The notes under the pieces: generated by a model
Database searches by the model: none
What the model was told of the DNA's origin: nothing
What the model saw: only the letters and a program-made list of their open reading frames with translations
Program-made: the position numbers and the translations under genes
In this document: piece after piece, positions 23,601 through 35,400 of the stretch
How the letters are laid out: every line of letters begins with the position of its first letter
Numbering within the stretch: the first letter of the stretch is position 1
Origin: Salvia splendens
Lineage: Eukaryota; Streptophyta; Magnoliopsida; Lamiales; Lamiaceae
Length of the DNA stretch: 64,000 nucleotides
Reading direction: 5' to 3'
NCBI RefSeq assembly: GCF_004379255.2
Contig: NC_056038.1
Coordinates: 7,230,729 to 7,294,728 of the forward strand

Positions 23601-26600
23601 TATCTGGGATTACATGGGGGCCATGAAAGTACGTCACTGCTAATGATAGCATGTGTATGTGTGTTATAAATTCAATTAAAACATTAAGAGAACAGTAGTT
23701 GGAAACATAAAAATGATAGTAGTATATATTATGGTTTCTATGATGTTACTTTGGCGTGCTGGAATGTATATTTCTCTCCCCTTCCTCATTCTGTTACTTC
23801 GTTGACAAAGAAATAAGGAATCTAAAGAACGAGGCCCCGTCTAATGTCAACTACATTATTAATTCACCTAGGGTTTAGAAGCACAACAGATTCGTGAATC
23901 ATCAAAATAAAGTGAGTTTAGTGATTCTTTCTAGGTTCTGAAGGCAGTGATATTATATATTTATATTTTGTACTATCTCATTGTTGATGTCCTCACTTCT
24001 TGCATTACCTCTTTTGGCTTGTTCTCCTTTTTTCTTTTCACGTTCTTTCGTTCCTGGAAGTATGCCTGATCTAGTATTGCCTTATGGCCCTTATCCGAAT
24101 CATCTTCCGGCTGTTCCAAATTCTGTGGCTGGAATAAAGTTGTTTAAATAAGTTCAATGGAATCAGATGGATTTGCGTTCATACTGGTATGTGTTGATAA
24201 ATTGGCTGCCTCATGAAGGAGTGAATCCTTGCAGGATTGGAAGTGCATCATTCGTATGCTTCTGGCAGATAATCCATCAGCCGAGCTTGATGATGTAGAT
24301 GCTACAAATATGATTCGGCTCTTCTTCTCATCAGTTAGGAAAGCTGTTGGAGAGAGGATTGTTCCTGCTACTGACAATAGAAACCCACATCATACCAAAG
24401 CTCAGAAGGTTATACAATAACAGTTTTCTCATATTCTGTCAAATATTCTATTAGAGTTCCAATTCTATTTTTTTCTTAATATACTGCAGCGGTTTATTGG
24501 ATTTCCTCAATCACAGTTATCAACATATTATCCCGTACAATGTATTATCACTAACAATAACCAATTGCCTGTTTTTGCTTTACGGTTACCAGGAAATGTT
24601 TGAAAACAGTAAGCGCGATATAACAGTTGCCATGATGAAGACCTATCCCCAGCTCTTGCGCAAATTTATGCCTGACAAGGACAAAGTAGCTCCTTTAGTA
24701 GGAATTATTCCCCACATGAATCTTGAGCTTTATTCTCTTAAGAGACAGGAACAGGTGAATATCTTAAATTGCTTTACTAAGTTTCATCTGTGTAGTGTTA
24801 CAAGGCATGCTACTCTCTTAACGCAACAGTGATGCGATATATGTCGTGTTCTGTCTTTTGCAGAACTTCAGGGCTGTTCTTAAACTTATAAGAGAGGCCT
24901 TTTTCAAGCACGGGGAGAAAGATAATTTGAGAGCATGTGTGAAGGCAATTAAGTTCTGTTCCTCTGAGAGTCAAGGGGAATTGCAAGACTTTGCCCAAAA
25001 TCAGATCAAGGATCTTGAAGATGATTTGGTTGCCAAATTAAAATCGGCTATGAAAGATGTTATGGTGGAAATCTAACAAAGCTAATATTTTCTGTATTGC
25101 ATGTTGATCTGGGGATTGACTTGCTTCTTATGTGCAGAATGGAGGGGATGAATACTCCTTGCTTGTAAATCTGAAAAGGTTGCATGAACTCCAGTTGTTG
25201 CACAAAGTTCCTCTAGACAGCTTGTATCAAGACCTTGTGCATATTCTTAAGAGTTTCAGGAACATAGATGACGAGGTCTGCAAATTAAATGTCTTCATTG
25301 CATGATCATTTTCTTCTATAATGCTTCTTGACATCGGGTTTTGTTACACAGGTTGTTTCTTTCTTGTTTCTGAATATGTTCGTTCATATCTCTTGGTGCC
25401 TGCACTCCATTCTATCAAGTGAAACAGTTTCAGAGACATCTTTATCTTCTCTATTAGGGAAGCGTGATGCCTTGTTGGAGGAACTTGATTACTTTTTACG
25501 TAACTCTTTTCAACTTCATAGTGAAAGTAGGTCCAAAACTCAGCTGGCATATTGGGTCAGTACTCATCCTACGATTTCTAAACATATTTTCCCTGCCTTC
25601 TTTGCCCCTTACTTTTTTTGGTGTTTTAAAGAATTTTAGAATTATTTTGTTTGACACTGCCATATACTTTTTGTAGGTCTGTGGTATTCTGGCAGATACC
25701 TGGTGTTTGTTTAAAAGGGCAAAATTTTCTATGACAAAGCTGGAAATATTAGGGTACACTCCAGATGTAACAGTTATTGAAAAGTATTGGAGGATGTGCG
25801 AGCAACTGCTTGATGTTTCAGGTAGTCACCTGTATCTCTTCTAACTGGTACAGTTTCATAGATGTATTTATTCTGTAACTTGTTTTTCAGCTGTGTGAAT
25901 ATTTATGCATGTGCTCATAAGTTTCATAGCATTCCAACTAAGTGATTTGGTTTACCCTGATGGCTGTGGTGAAGTCCCACCATTCTGAATCTGTCCCTTA
26001 TTAGATTTTTGTATTTCTTTTGGTTTCGTAAAATCATATATATTGCTGGTCCTGCCTTCCTGCTTGCTTTTGATGTACTTTGACTAATGAATTCAATCCC
26101 TAAAGTACTTGTCAAACAGTTTGACGGGAGCATGTTTGTTTTCTCTTATAATATAATATGTGATGTAATGTATTCTTTTTTTTCTTTTTTGAATTTTTAT
26201 TTTAATCTATTTTTCGCTGCAGATGATGCAGAAGATGAAGAAGATGAAGAAAACAGAGAATATACTGAGGATACTAATGCAGACACAGTTATGTTTGCTC
26301 TGGCCAAATTAGTGGCTACTGATACAGTTGCTAAGGTATCTCAACCTTTTGTTTTCTTTCTAGATATTGATATAATTTCTTTATTTCAATCCATATGCTG
26401 GTTCTTATGTACTGGGCACTGGCTATATTTTTTGCTTATACTCCCCCGTCCATGGAAAATATTCTCATTTACCCATTTTGGTCCATCCACCAAAATTAGT
26501 CCAATTTCTATTTATGGAAACTTTCTCACCACTTTTTCTCTTTCTCTCTCCTACTTTACCAATTGCGCATTAAAAACATGAGACCATTTTTTGTGGATGG

Positions 26601-28270
26601 AGGAAAGATAAAGCTATTTTAAACTATAAAAGTGTCACGACTTGTTTGTGCATAGATGATATATTTATTGTGTTCTGAATGCAGGAACATCTTGCCCCAG
26701 AGGTCATCTCTCATCTGGGGAAGTATGGTGCTAGTGTCACTGAGATAGTTAAGCATCTAATTACTCTCTTAAAGAAAAAGGGAGACATCTCAAATATTCT
26801 TCTAGAAGCCTTGAAAAGGGTATGGCTACAAATTACCCACTTATTTATGGTCTTTATTTTTTTAAAGCTTCAATGTCTTCATTTTTTCTATTTCCTTTAC
26901 AATATTTTTTATGGTTTGACTAGGCATACCAAAGGTATCTGGCGGCGATTTCCTCTGGTGATGATGAAACATCAAGCAAGCAATTTCAGGAGTGTAAAAC
27001 TCTTGCTGCTCGTCTGTCTGGGCCGTATGTTGGTGCTGCTCGAAACAAGTATAAAGCTGAAATTTTGAATGTAGTCAGAGAAGGAATCAGTTTTGCATTT
27101 TCAGAAGCACCAAAGCAGCTGTTGTTTCTCGATGGTGCAATGCTGCCTTTTGTATCCAAACTTCCTCCGCCTGACATACTTGACATGTAAGAGCATGTAC
27201 TTCCAATTTTACTGACATTAAAAAGGCACAAAAGAGACTAATCACATAAGAGCACTTATTAATTAATTATGTTTTTCAGTTTTTCTTTTGGTTGAAAGTA
27301 TCAGTTTATAAATGGATTAATATGTTGTTGATTGATTATTTAATTCATTTATATACATTGGAATCTGTGTTTTACCTCTGAGTCAAATGGTCTGATTCTT
27401 TTCTGATAGCATGTTTCTATTGCTCTCGACAAATAAATTTACACATTTACATGTTGTCTGACTAGTATGAAAGGAGTTGAGAGAAGAACTGAAAATGTGA
27501 AGACAGATGAAGATCCAAGTGGTTGGCGTGCTTATTACACATTTCTTGACACCCTTCGGGAGAAATATCTGAAAAATGAAGCGGCCAAAGGTACTGCTTT
27601 AGATTTTTGTCTGTCATTAACATTCCTTTTTTTTTTGGGGGGGGGGTCTCTGTGGAATGCTCGAGTTTGAGAACATATATGCAAGTCAAGTCACAGCTTC
27701 TTTTGCCTTAAAAGCATAATGTCTGATACAACTTCTTGCTCTCTATTTATGTAAATCCATCTATTGATAACATTTAGTTTAACTAACTACTAATATAATG
27801 GTATCAGAATTTTGTGGTATTTAACCTTGGGGTAATACTTCACTAATTACCAAAACCTGATGTGAATAAAGTTGCAGATGGTAAAGAAGGCACAACTGTG
27901 AGACGACGTGGTCGTCCACGCAAGCAGCAGACTCTACAAGGAAAAAGACTTTTTGATGATCAAAGTTCAAGTGAAGATGAAGATCCGATTAGTGGGTCTG
28001 ATCAGGATGTAGATGCTGAAGACAAGGAAGAAGAGGATGAACTACTGATACATTCACTTAGAGCATCATCCAAGCTAAGATCATTAAGGGTTTCTAAGAG
28101 CCAGACAAGAACAGTAGACAGTAGCCTTGCAGCAGAGGACTTGGCGACCCCAAAAACTTCAGGTACATATTGTTTTATGCCTCTGCCGCTTGAGGACTAG
28201 AATAAGGCCTTTTATGTTTCATTTCACTGATATAAAATTACATTTTCTTGATGTAGGGGCATCCAGTTAG
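20685..28270 (+). CDS. SCC3: Cohesin subunit SCC3 / SA (STAG) homologue
   Basis: 22 coding exons: 20685-20729, 20833-21025, 21570-21682, 21777-21869, 22084-22244, 22324-22560, 22690-22834, 22928-23106, 23286-23431, 23501-23628, 24235-24408, 24593-24754, 24864-25064, 25138-25275, 25352-25555, 25677-25821, 26223-26335, 26685-26819, 26924-27186, 27466-27590, 27878-28162, 28257-28270. They give 1132 aa, near the roughly 1100 aa of Arabidopsis SCC3. SCC3 binds the SCC1/kleisin arm of cohesin and is needed for sister-chromatid cohesion in mitosis and meiosis. Visible parts: acidic N-terminus, STAG region (about 150-265), the conserved segment around VHRYRDIDPDIRMSCIESLG (about 281-370), HEAT-like helices, an acidic insert in exon 17 (about 822-835) and a C-terminal tail with RRRGRPRKQQ resembling an AT-hook. 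The exon 13 donor could also be five bases earlier in meaning only (phase 0 either way). The last exon encodes just three residues and a stop. Confidence 0.95.
23175..23193 (+). repeat. Poly-G tract in an SCC3 intron
   Basis: 19 consecutive G residues following a (GT)n run, inside the intron between exons 8 and 9. The exact length is uncertain because homopolymers are error-prone in assemblies. Confidence 0.8.
26441..26604. mobile_element. Stowaway-like MITE in SCC3 intron 17
   Basis: The left end CTCCCCCGTCCATGG follows TA and the right end GTGGATGGAGG is degenerate. It fills part of the intron between 26336 and 26684 and does not touch the splice sites. Confidence 0.65.
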
Positions 28271-31126
28271 GAAAACATCGCACTGAAATTAAGCAATTTC
28301 TGGATACTAAAGAGTAGGAACCTCTCTCATATGATACTTGGGACATGCCTCTGCGTCGTGTCATGTTAAGTTATGAAGCTACTGTTTTTATGTGTATTTT
28401 TGTTGGTCCCACTTTTGCTCATAGATTCCAAAAGATGATTCTGCAGGTGTACAAATTTGCTACAGGAAATTCATGTTCTATTTTCGTACTATGAATCTAT
28501 GATACTGTTAGGAAACTTTGCTGCTGGTTGATCTTTTTCACTACCTCGTATTTATTTACTCTTACTATAGTTGATCATTCTTTTATGCCTTTCTTGGTAC
28601 GATGACATGTGATGACTGACGAGGATGGAATGAAATGAAATGAAGGTAGGAATGATATGACAATTTATTTGCATTTCCTTTGCATTTTCATTTTGTTTTC
28701 TCGTTCATTTTATTGTACCAAGCAAATGGATTGAATGGAAGTAGGAATCACATTCCATCATACCAAGAAGGGTTTTATTTAGATTTCCTATTCTGTTTTC
28801 TGAGATCTAGCCATGTAGTAATAAAATTAGGAAACTGAAACTAGGTACTCCATATAGCATCTTACTCGAGGCCTATTGAAATCTTCGTCGAATATTATTT
28901 GTTTACCTATCTACTCGTTTTCATGTTGGTCAATTGCAATTACTTTCTTGTTTTGTGTTCGACTATTTGCGTGCACACTTTTGTTTGTTGTTAAATACAT
29001 ATTCAAAACAAATTAAATTCTCGTTTTGGCACTAATATAGTATAACAAAAACTGAAGTAACATTATGGGTACAGTGTTCTAAAAACATTGCTCTCTTCGT
29101 CCCACAAGAGTATGCATTTTTAGTTGATCACGGGTTATTATGCACAATAAGTAAAATAAGAGTAAAATATAAAGAAAAAGTAAATAAAGTATTCTTAGTA
29201 GATAATGAGTTTCATCTCATTGCAAAAAAAACAAGATTTAAAAATTAGAAAATGCATATTTTTATGAAATTGACTAAAAAGGAAATAGTGCGTACTTTCG
29301 TGGAATAGAGGTGTATCAAAATAAGAGTATTTTTTTTCACAAGTACTACTTTTATTTAGTATTCGTTCTTTTCCGTACATACTGGTTTTATAGATGCTTT
29401 TTTTTTAACATATGTTTATAGTCTTATACAGATAAATTCTTCTGCTACATCATTATCGAAATATTCGAAACTTATATATTTGAAGCAATAAACCATCATT
29501 ATTTTTGCTCACAATATAAATATATAGTACTGTATATTATTTTTATTTCATACTGTATTACTCTGTATCTATTTATGGTTTGATTAATGGTGGGCTCTAT
29601 TGTCATAATTATATTTTGAACAAAACTCATACACACATATGGTTTATTTCTCTTAATTTTCATGTTTATAATACATTTACAAAATAATTTAGTTTGTTTT
29701 TTGCATTTTATAGAATTGCTTTTTCAACCGAGTGACATCGTGGTTTGGAAAATATATTGTGGCGATTTATTTTGTAATCATTTGCGATTCTTCTTCACAG
29801 TTGTTGGCCTTTTAATAATTTCAACGATTGAATCGATTAGTACAGATATAATATTGTTCAATAACAATATACTCTATCTTCAAAAAAAAATTGAATGGAT
29901 TGTCGTTGTCCAATATTGACTCGGCGTATAGATTTATATTCTTAACCCGAAACCAAATTTGATCTTCATGGATCAAATTATTTTTAAAGTTATTGAAAAA
30001 TATTTTTTTAAGGTGATGAATATGAAGAAAGAAGTGTGAATTTGAAATGATAAAGAAAAATTTTGAAAGTAGATGAATGAATGTGAAACAAAGCGATGAC
30101 AATTATTAGTAAATGTAAGAAAAACTACAATCGGAAAATAGGTACACCTCCGTTCACATCTTATTTTTTAAAATAAAAAGTTTTTTTATTTTTATTTTAT
30201 CCATTTTTTCTCATTTTTTACTTACCCACTTTTTCTCGTTCTCTCTTTTAATTTACCAATTTTGGTATTAAAACTCATGCGGTCCATAAATCAGATTTTT
30301 TTTATGGACAGAGGAGTATGAGAGTGTTATATTACTAACTCAATACTTAATTGCTAACTACAATTAAATAATAGCCATTAGATATTCAAATAAAGGGCCT
30401 AGATCATCAGCCCCGGAATGTCAATAAAAAAACGTGAATAAGAGTATTAATGTCAATTTACGACAAATTAGTTATAACTAACTTTTGAAAAAATCTCATA
30501 ACTTTAAAACGCATATAACTTTCTCGATTTAAATTATGTTTTCGCACAACATATATCAAATTAAAGATAATTTTATAAGGATTCTAACGAGATCTCACTT
30601 GCATATGTTCCGATGTCAAAATTTGAAAAAAAAAAAAACCCGAAAATTTTCAATTTTTTTGTATAGCAACAAATGTCAACATAGTATATAAAATATGTCA
30701 ATATAAGCAATGTGTTAACATTCTCAAAGCAGATATTTTCGAAACACTATATTGACATTTTCATCCAAAATCCTAATTTGGTAGTTTTTTTATTTTTTTC
30801 TATTTAATTAATAAAAATAAAAATTACACGTGACAAATTTTAGACCACAAGATTTCTAAAATCTTATGGTCTTAAATTAGCTGTAGTTAGCAATTAAATG
30901 ATGAGTTCTCCTATTTAATATACTATACAAATTTAGATAATTTATTTTCTATCAAACAACAATGAAAAAAAATCTTATCTGCGCATATCTTGACATGAAA
31001 CCCACATTTCTTATCTTGTTCCCATCTTTCTTATCAAACGGGTTCAACTATCCACTATAGTACACGCCAGAATGGAGGCGTGTGGCTAACGCGCGCTCGT
31101 CCTTGTGGGCTCCACCGCAATAGGTG
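28271..31126. other. Intergenic region between SCC3 and NDX
   Basis: SCC3 3' flank followed by AT-rich DNA. Worn Stowaway-like pieces are visible near 29096-29300 and 30150-30318, and a separate MITE at 30338-30906. No host gene or RNA gene recognised. Confidence 0.6.
30338..30906. mobile_element. Non-coding MITE with about 45-bp inverted ends
   Basis: Left ACTCAATACTTAATTGCTAA and right, reversed, ACTCATCATTTAATTGCTAA start arms that stay similar for about 45 bases (both reach CTAACTACA and CATWAGAT). It is about 570 bp and AT-rich, without ORFs. No clear target duplication, so the superfamily is not assigned. Confidence 0.65.
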
Positions 31127-31912
31127 GGGGTGATTACACGTTTCATACAAAATGTATTACCTTTGTTTCAATTTAGTACAAAAAGTATTAAGTTTACCTA
31201 TTTCATACAAAAAGTTATATTAGTGTTTTAAATTAATACATTCCGTTAAATATTTTAAACGCCGTTAGTTAGTTTATAATTTGTCCAACTTATTATCATA
31301 ATAAAAGAATAATTAAAGATTTAATATAATTAATCACTTTAAAAAAATAACAGTCAATGTCAATTCTTCCACCAATTGATCGTGGTTTAAAAAGATTCTA
31401 TTTTTCAATATACTATATTTTTTTATTGTATTCTTTATATAACACAATATCAAATAATTCCATATTTCATCTTTACAAAATGATTAATTTGAGCTTCAAA
31501 CAGTCAATAAATCAATATTTAACTTTTACAAAAAAGATTCAATATCTTTTTAGTTGTATTCTCCATTGTTACATTAGAAACCTTCGATAATAAAATCCAA
31601 TTCGCTAATTTGATGGCGAAGAGTGATGATTTTTTTTCTGAGTGTTTTTCATTTTTGTGAATAATAAAGATAATTGTGTTTGAAATAATTAATGGAAAGT
31701 TTTAATTTAAAATTTTTTGTACAAATTTGAAACATTGATGAAACTTTTTATATGTATGATGTAATTGGAAGTAACGGTGTTAGTAGGGACTTAACGGAAT
31801 GTATTAGTTTGGAACACTAAATAAATTTGTTGTATAAAATATATAAATTTAATACTTTTTGTAGTAAATTGAAATAATGGTAAAACATTTTATATGAAAC
31901 CTGTGATTAGCC
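31127..31912. mobile_element. Mutator-like MITE in the NDX upstream region
   Basis: Long terminal inverted repeats: the left starts GGGGTGATTACACGTTTCAT, the right reversed starts GGCTAATCACAGGTTTCAT, and similarity continues for about 130 bases. Both sides carry the exact 9-bp duplication CAATAGGTG (31118-31126 and 31913-31921), as expected for Mutator-like elements. The 786-bp body has no transposase. Confidence 0.88.
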
Positions 31913-32089
31913 CAATAGGTGCTTCCCTTAAAGCTAATTATCCTACGCCACAACGGTGCACAGTAGCATCGTGTGCCACTACTTGGTGCACTGCACACTC
32001 CGTAAACCATCAATTTCATGAAAAACAAAATTGAATAAGGTTTTCGCACCAACGCTATTTATCTTACTTAAATTGCCTCCATTTTTCCG

Positions 32090-32142
32090 CTCTCTGCAAT
32101 TCGTTACTCCAAATAGTAACTTCGGCTCCCATCCCTTTGAGG
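32090..32142 (+). promoter_or_regulatory. Probable NDX 5' UTR exon
   Basis: A pyrimidine-rich leader-like segment ends at a good donor (CCTTTGAG|GTATGTTG), and the acceptor TTATAG at 32416 opens the coding exon ten bases before the NDX start codon. The transcription start is not fixed by sequence; the left edge given is approximate. Confidence 0.45.
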
Positions 32143-32426
32143 TATGTTGTATATTTAGGGTTTAAATTCTGTCTCTTCTTTTTCAGAAAATCCCTATGTC
32201 AATTCTGCCGGTTTCGCTTCGTACATAACGAGAAAAGCCAATGAACTTGCTTGCAGTCGCGCTTGTTTTGCATAGAGCAGTCATGCATAATTGTCCTTGA
32301 AGTGGAAATATATGCTCTGACATGCTGCTGCGTGTTTACAATCTTGAAAAGTGTTTTATTTTGAAGGAGTTGCTAATTGTCTTATTTCCCCTAAATTAAC
32401 TGCTATGTGGTTATAGATTCTGAAGG

Positions 32427-35400
32427 ATGAGGGCATCAAACGAAGCGTCTACCAGCACTGAGCTGGCGAGCACTTTATTTCGAGGCCGGCCTGAGGTTGT
32501 AAGTTGACTAAAAGAGACTTATTTCGATCCGTTAGCATTTTTGCAATAGTTATTAAATGAAATCCAATGATTAATTAAGAAATTAGGCCCTATGCATGAG
32601 CACTAGAGAGTTAATTCAACTCCTGTTTACTTTGAATACATATTGGAATGTTGAATAACTATTTTGTAACTTTGTTCATACTTTAACTATGATTCTTTTT
32701 GAGGTGTTATGTTTGGATTCCTCGGGGGTGATTTTACACACACTATCTTCGTATTAAAGTGGCGGTGTGGATCATTTAATGTGGTGCAGTATGTATTGCA
32801 AAAAAATGATTGGATTTGGACCAAAAAATTATCTGAACTTAGTAATTATGTGGAAAGTAAATAACCAATCAACTACATTTTATAACCAACCAAAAACTTC
32901 CTTCAGTCAACCTTTTAGGCCATTGAATTAGTTAGACTATACATTTGGAAACCATAAGGTTCCTTAATGACTTTGTTCTGTTTTTAATAAAGGCACTTGA
33001 TTTAATTGCTGCGGTCAAGGGACTGCATGAGCTTAGTCCTCAACAGCTTGGCAAACTAATCAGAGATTCAGGGAACAATGTGGTTAGGCACATTGTCGAA
33101 GATGGATCATGCATACAGGTTATTAGGAAGAAATAAATAGCTATATTGTTATTGCTATTTAACTTTGGAATGCACATGTTGGAATCATATGAATATTGCA
33201 GGTTGACTTGGAAAAATTGGCAAGGAATCTTCCTCTTCACCTTATTGCAGTGATTATGGCTTGGGAAAGGGACAAAGCCACATTAAGATATTTGCTGTAT
33301 GGAATTCTTCTCTTGCATTCCATGTGTGATCTTGCCTCTCGGGTGCCCAAAATTGAACAGGTTATCAGAAGTCAAACTGTATTTATCTATCATCATATCA
33401 AGCAGATGACATTGGTCTAACTTTTCGTTAATTTTCAAAAGCCCTATATTACACTTATAATTGGATTTGTGTGCTGATTGATGCAAGATGACAAACATAA
33501 ACGGACGGAAAGAAAATCTTTATTTGACTTGGTTGCTTTACTAGTGACTTGTATTCTCTTGGAGTGGTTTTTTCCACAGCATCATGCAACAGTCTGTTTG
33601 TTTTGGCTTTCCTCTCTTTTGCTTTAGGTTGCTTCTCATTTTTAACTCTCAATATTATGAGATTTGCAGTCTGGAAACTATTGTAATAGATAGAGGTTTA
33701 AAAGTATTTTAACAAGTTTTTTTCTAGTTTTCCTGACAACCTTTTTGCTTAATTTCCTCTAGTTTTAGTTCATTGTAGTTGCTAATGTTTTTGCATAAAC
33801 CACAACTTCCTAAGCTCATAAACTCATCAATCATTTCTATGATATGAGCTACTTAATGCATTATAGGTATTTTAGTTCCACCTTTCCAGTGCCCTTTTGG
33901 TCTTTAACCTTTAATAACTATGATTCACAGCACCTTATCTTCACATTGATCCTAGCTCTTTCTTAATTTATCTTCCCTGTTTTTTGTACTTGGAAATCAT
34001 TGTCATTCTCAACTTCTGGCAACGTACTTGTTACGTGTGATATGATGTGGTTATATGTGTATACATCCTCTGTATGCCCCTTAATTCATATATCATCATA
34101 TGTTATCTTCAGATACTGCTTGATGATGTAAAGATATCAGAACAACTGATTGACCTGGTATTTTATCTGCTAGTTCTACTTGGTTCATACAGACAGGTCA
34201 ATATTCATTTCCTTGAAATTTTAGATCTTTCCTTTGTTGTTTGTAGATATGTACTTACTACTTCGTATCCAGGAATCTCACACCATTCCCAGTGACATGG
34301 TTCTTCTTCATTCGGCTCTGGTAGCTTGCAGTCTAAAATTGTTGACGGTCATTGTTTCTCCACAGTATCAAGAGGTTGCTCAAGCATTGACTGCATATTA
34401 CAAGGTAGCAATCCAGGATTCAGGGAAAACTGAGAACATTAAATTACTTGTTTAATGTTATTAATCTTCCTATTCCATCTTATTGATTGTTGTTATTTCA
34501 AAGTGTAATCAAATTATGTTGTGGCTGAGTAAGTGGAGTTGGTGGCAGGTGGACATATTCATAGAGGCAGCATTTGCTGCTGTTTGTGTGGATGTCAAGT
34601 TTCTGCAGATCAAACTGTGTGCTCAACAGGACGATTCATCTGGAAGTGCTTCCCCTACTGCTGAAGAGACCTTGAATCACCTCTGCCAGCAGTGTGATTC
34701 TTCTCTTCAATTTCTACAGTCCCTGTGTCAGCAAAAGTTGTTCCGGGAATGCGTTGTTAAGAACAAGGTTTTTCTAGATAAGCATTGGCATTTCTTTATA
34801 ACGTCAAATGTGGTGAATACATGTTTGCTGCCCCAGGAAACATGAGCTGGAATTTCTGTTTTTTATACATCTCAATTCACTCACCTAGGACTTCATTTTT
34901 TTCTTTCCAAGTGATATAGTAAGAGATTCCATAATCAGCTTGATATGCTTATCTGGCTGCGGCTTTATCTGATGACTGTTGGTGTCCTGTATGTCCTAGG
35001 ATTTGTTTGTTACATTTGAGCTTGGGTGAAAAAGTTGCTGTTAGCTACGAAGGAATGTACTCCCTTGTCTCCCAATAGTATAGCACATTTGGCTTGCATG
35101 GATTATTGGATTTTAAGAAGATGGTTGGTCGATGTGGTTTGAGTGGATAAAGGGTCCCACTAAGTAGAAAAAAAATGTGGTGTTTTGATAAATGTGTCTT
35201 TGGAAGGTTGAAATATAAACTTGATTGTGGGTCATGGACCAAAATGGAAAGCTCTAACTTTTGGGGAACACCAAACATAGTAATTGTGCTATACTATTGG
35301 GGGACGGATGGAGTAATTGTTACTAGTATCAGTGGAACCAAATGATTTTACAATGTTGGGAAGTCAAATTATTTTTTGTTAACTTAGCTAGAATGCTAGA

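Noticed and set aside
28163..28200. Alternative SCC3 ending by reading past the exon 21 donor
   Set aside because: It gives a short non-conserved tail; the donor and the next acceptor are both good, so the spliced ending is preferred, though intron retention is possible.
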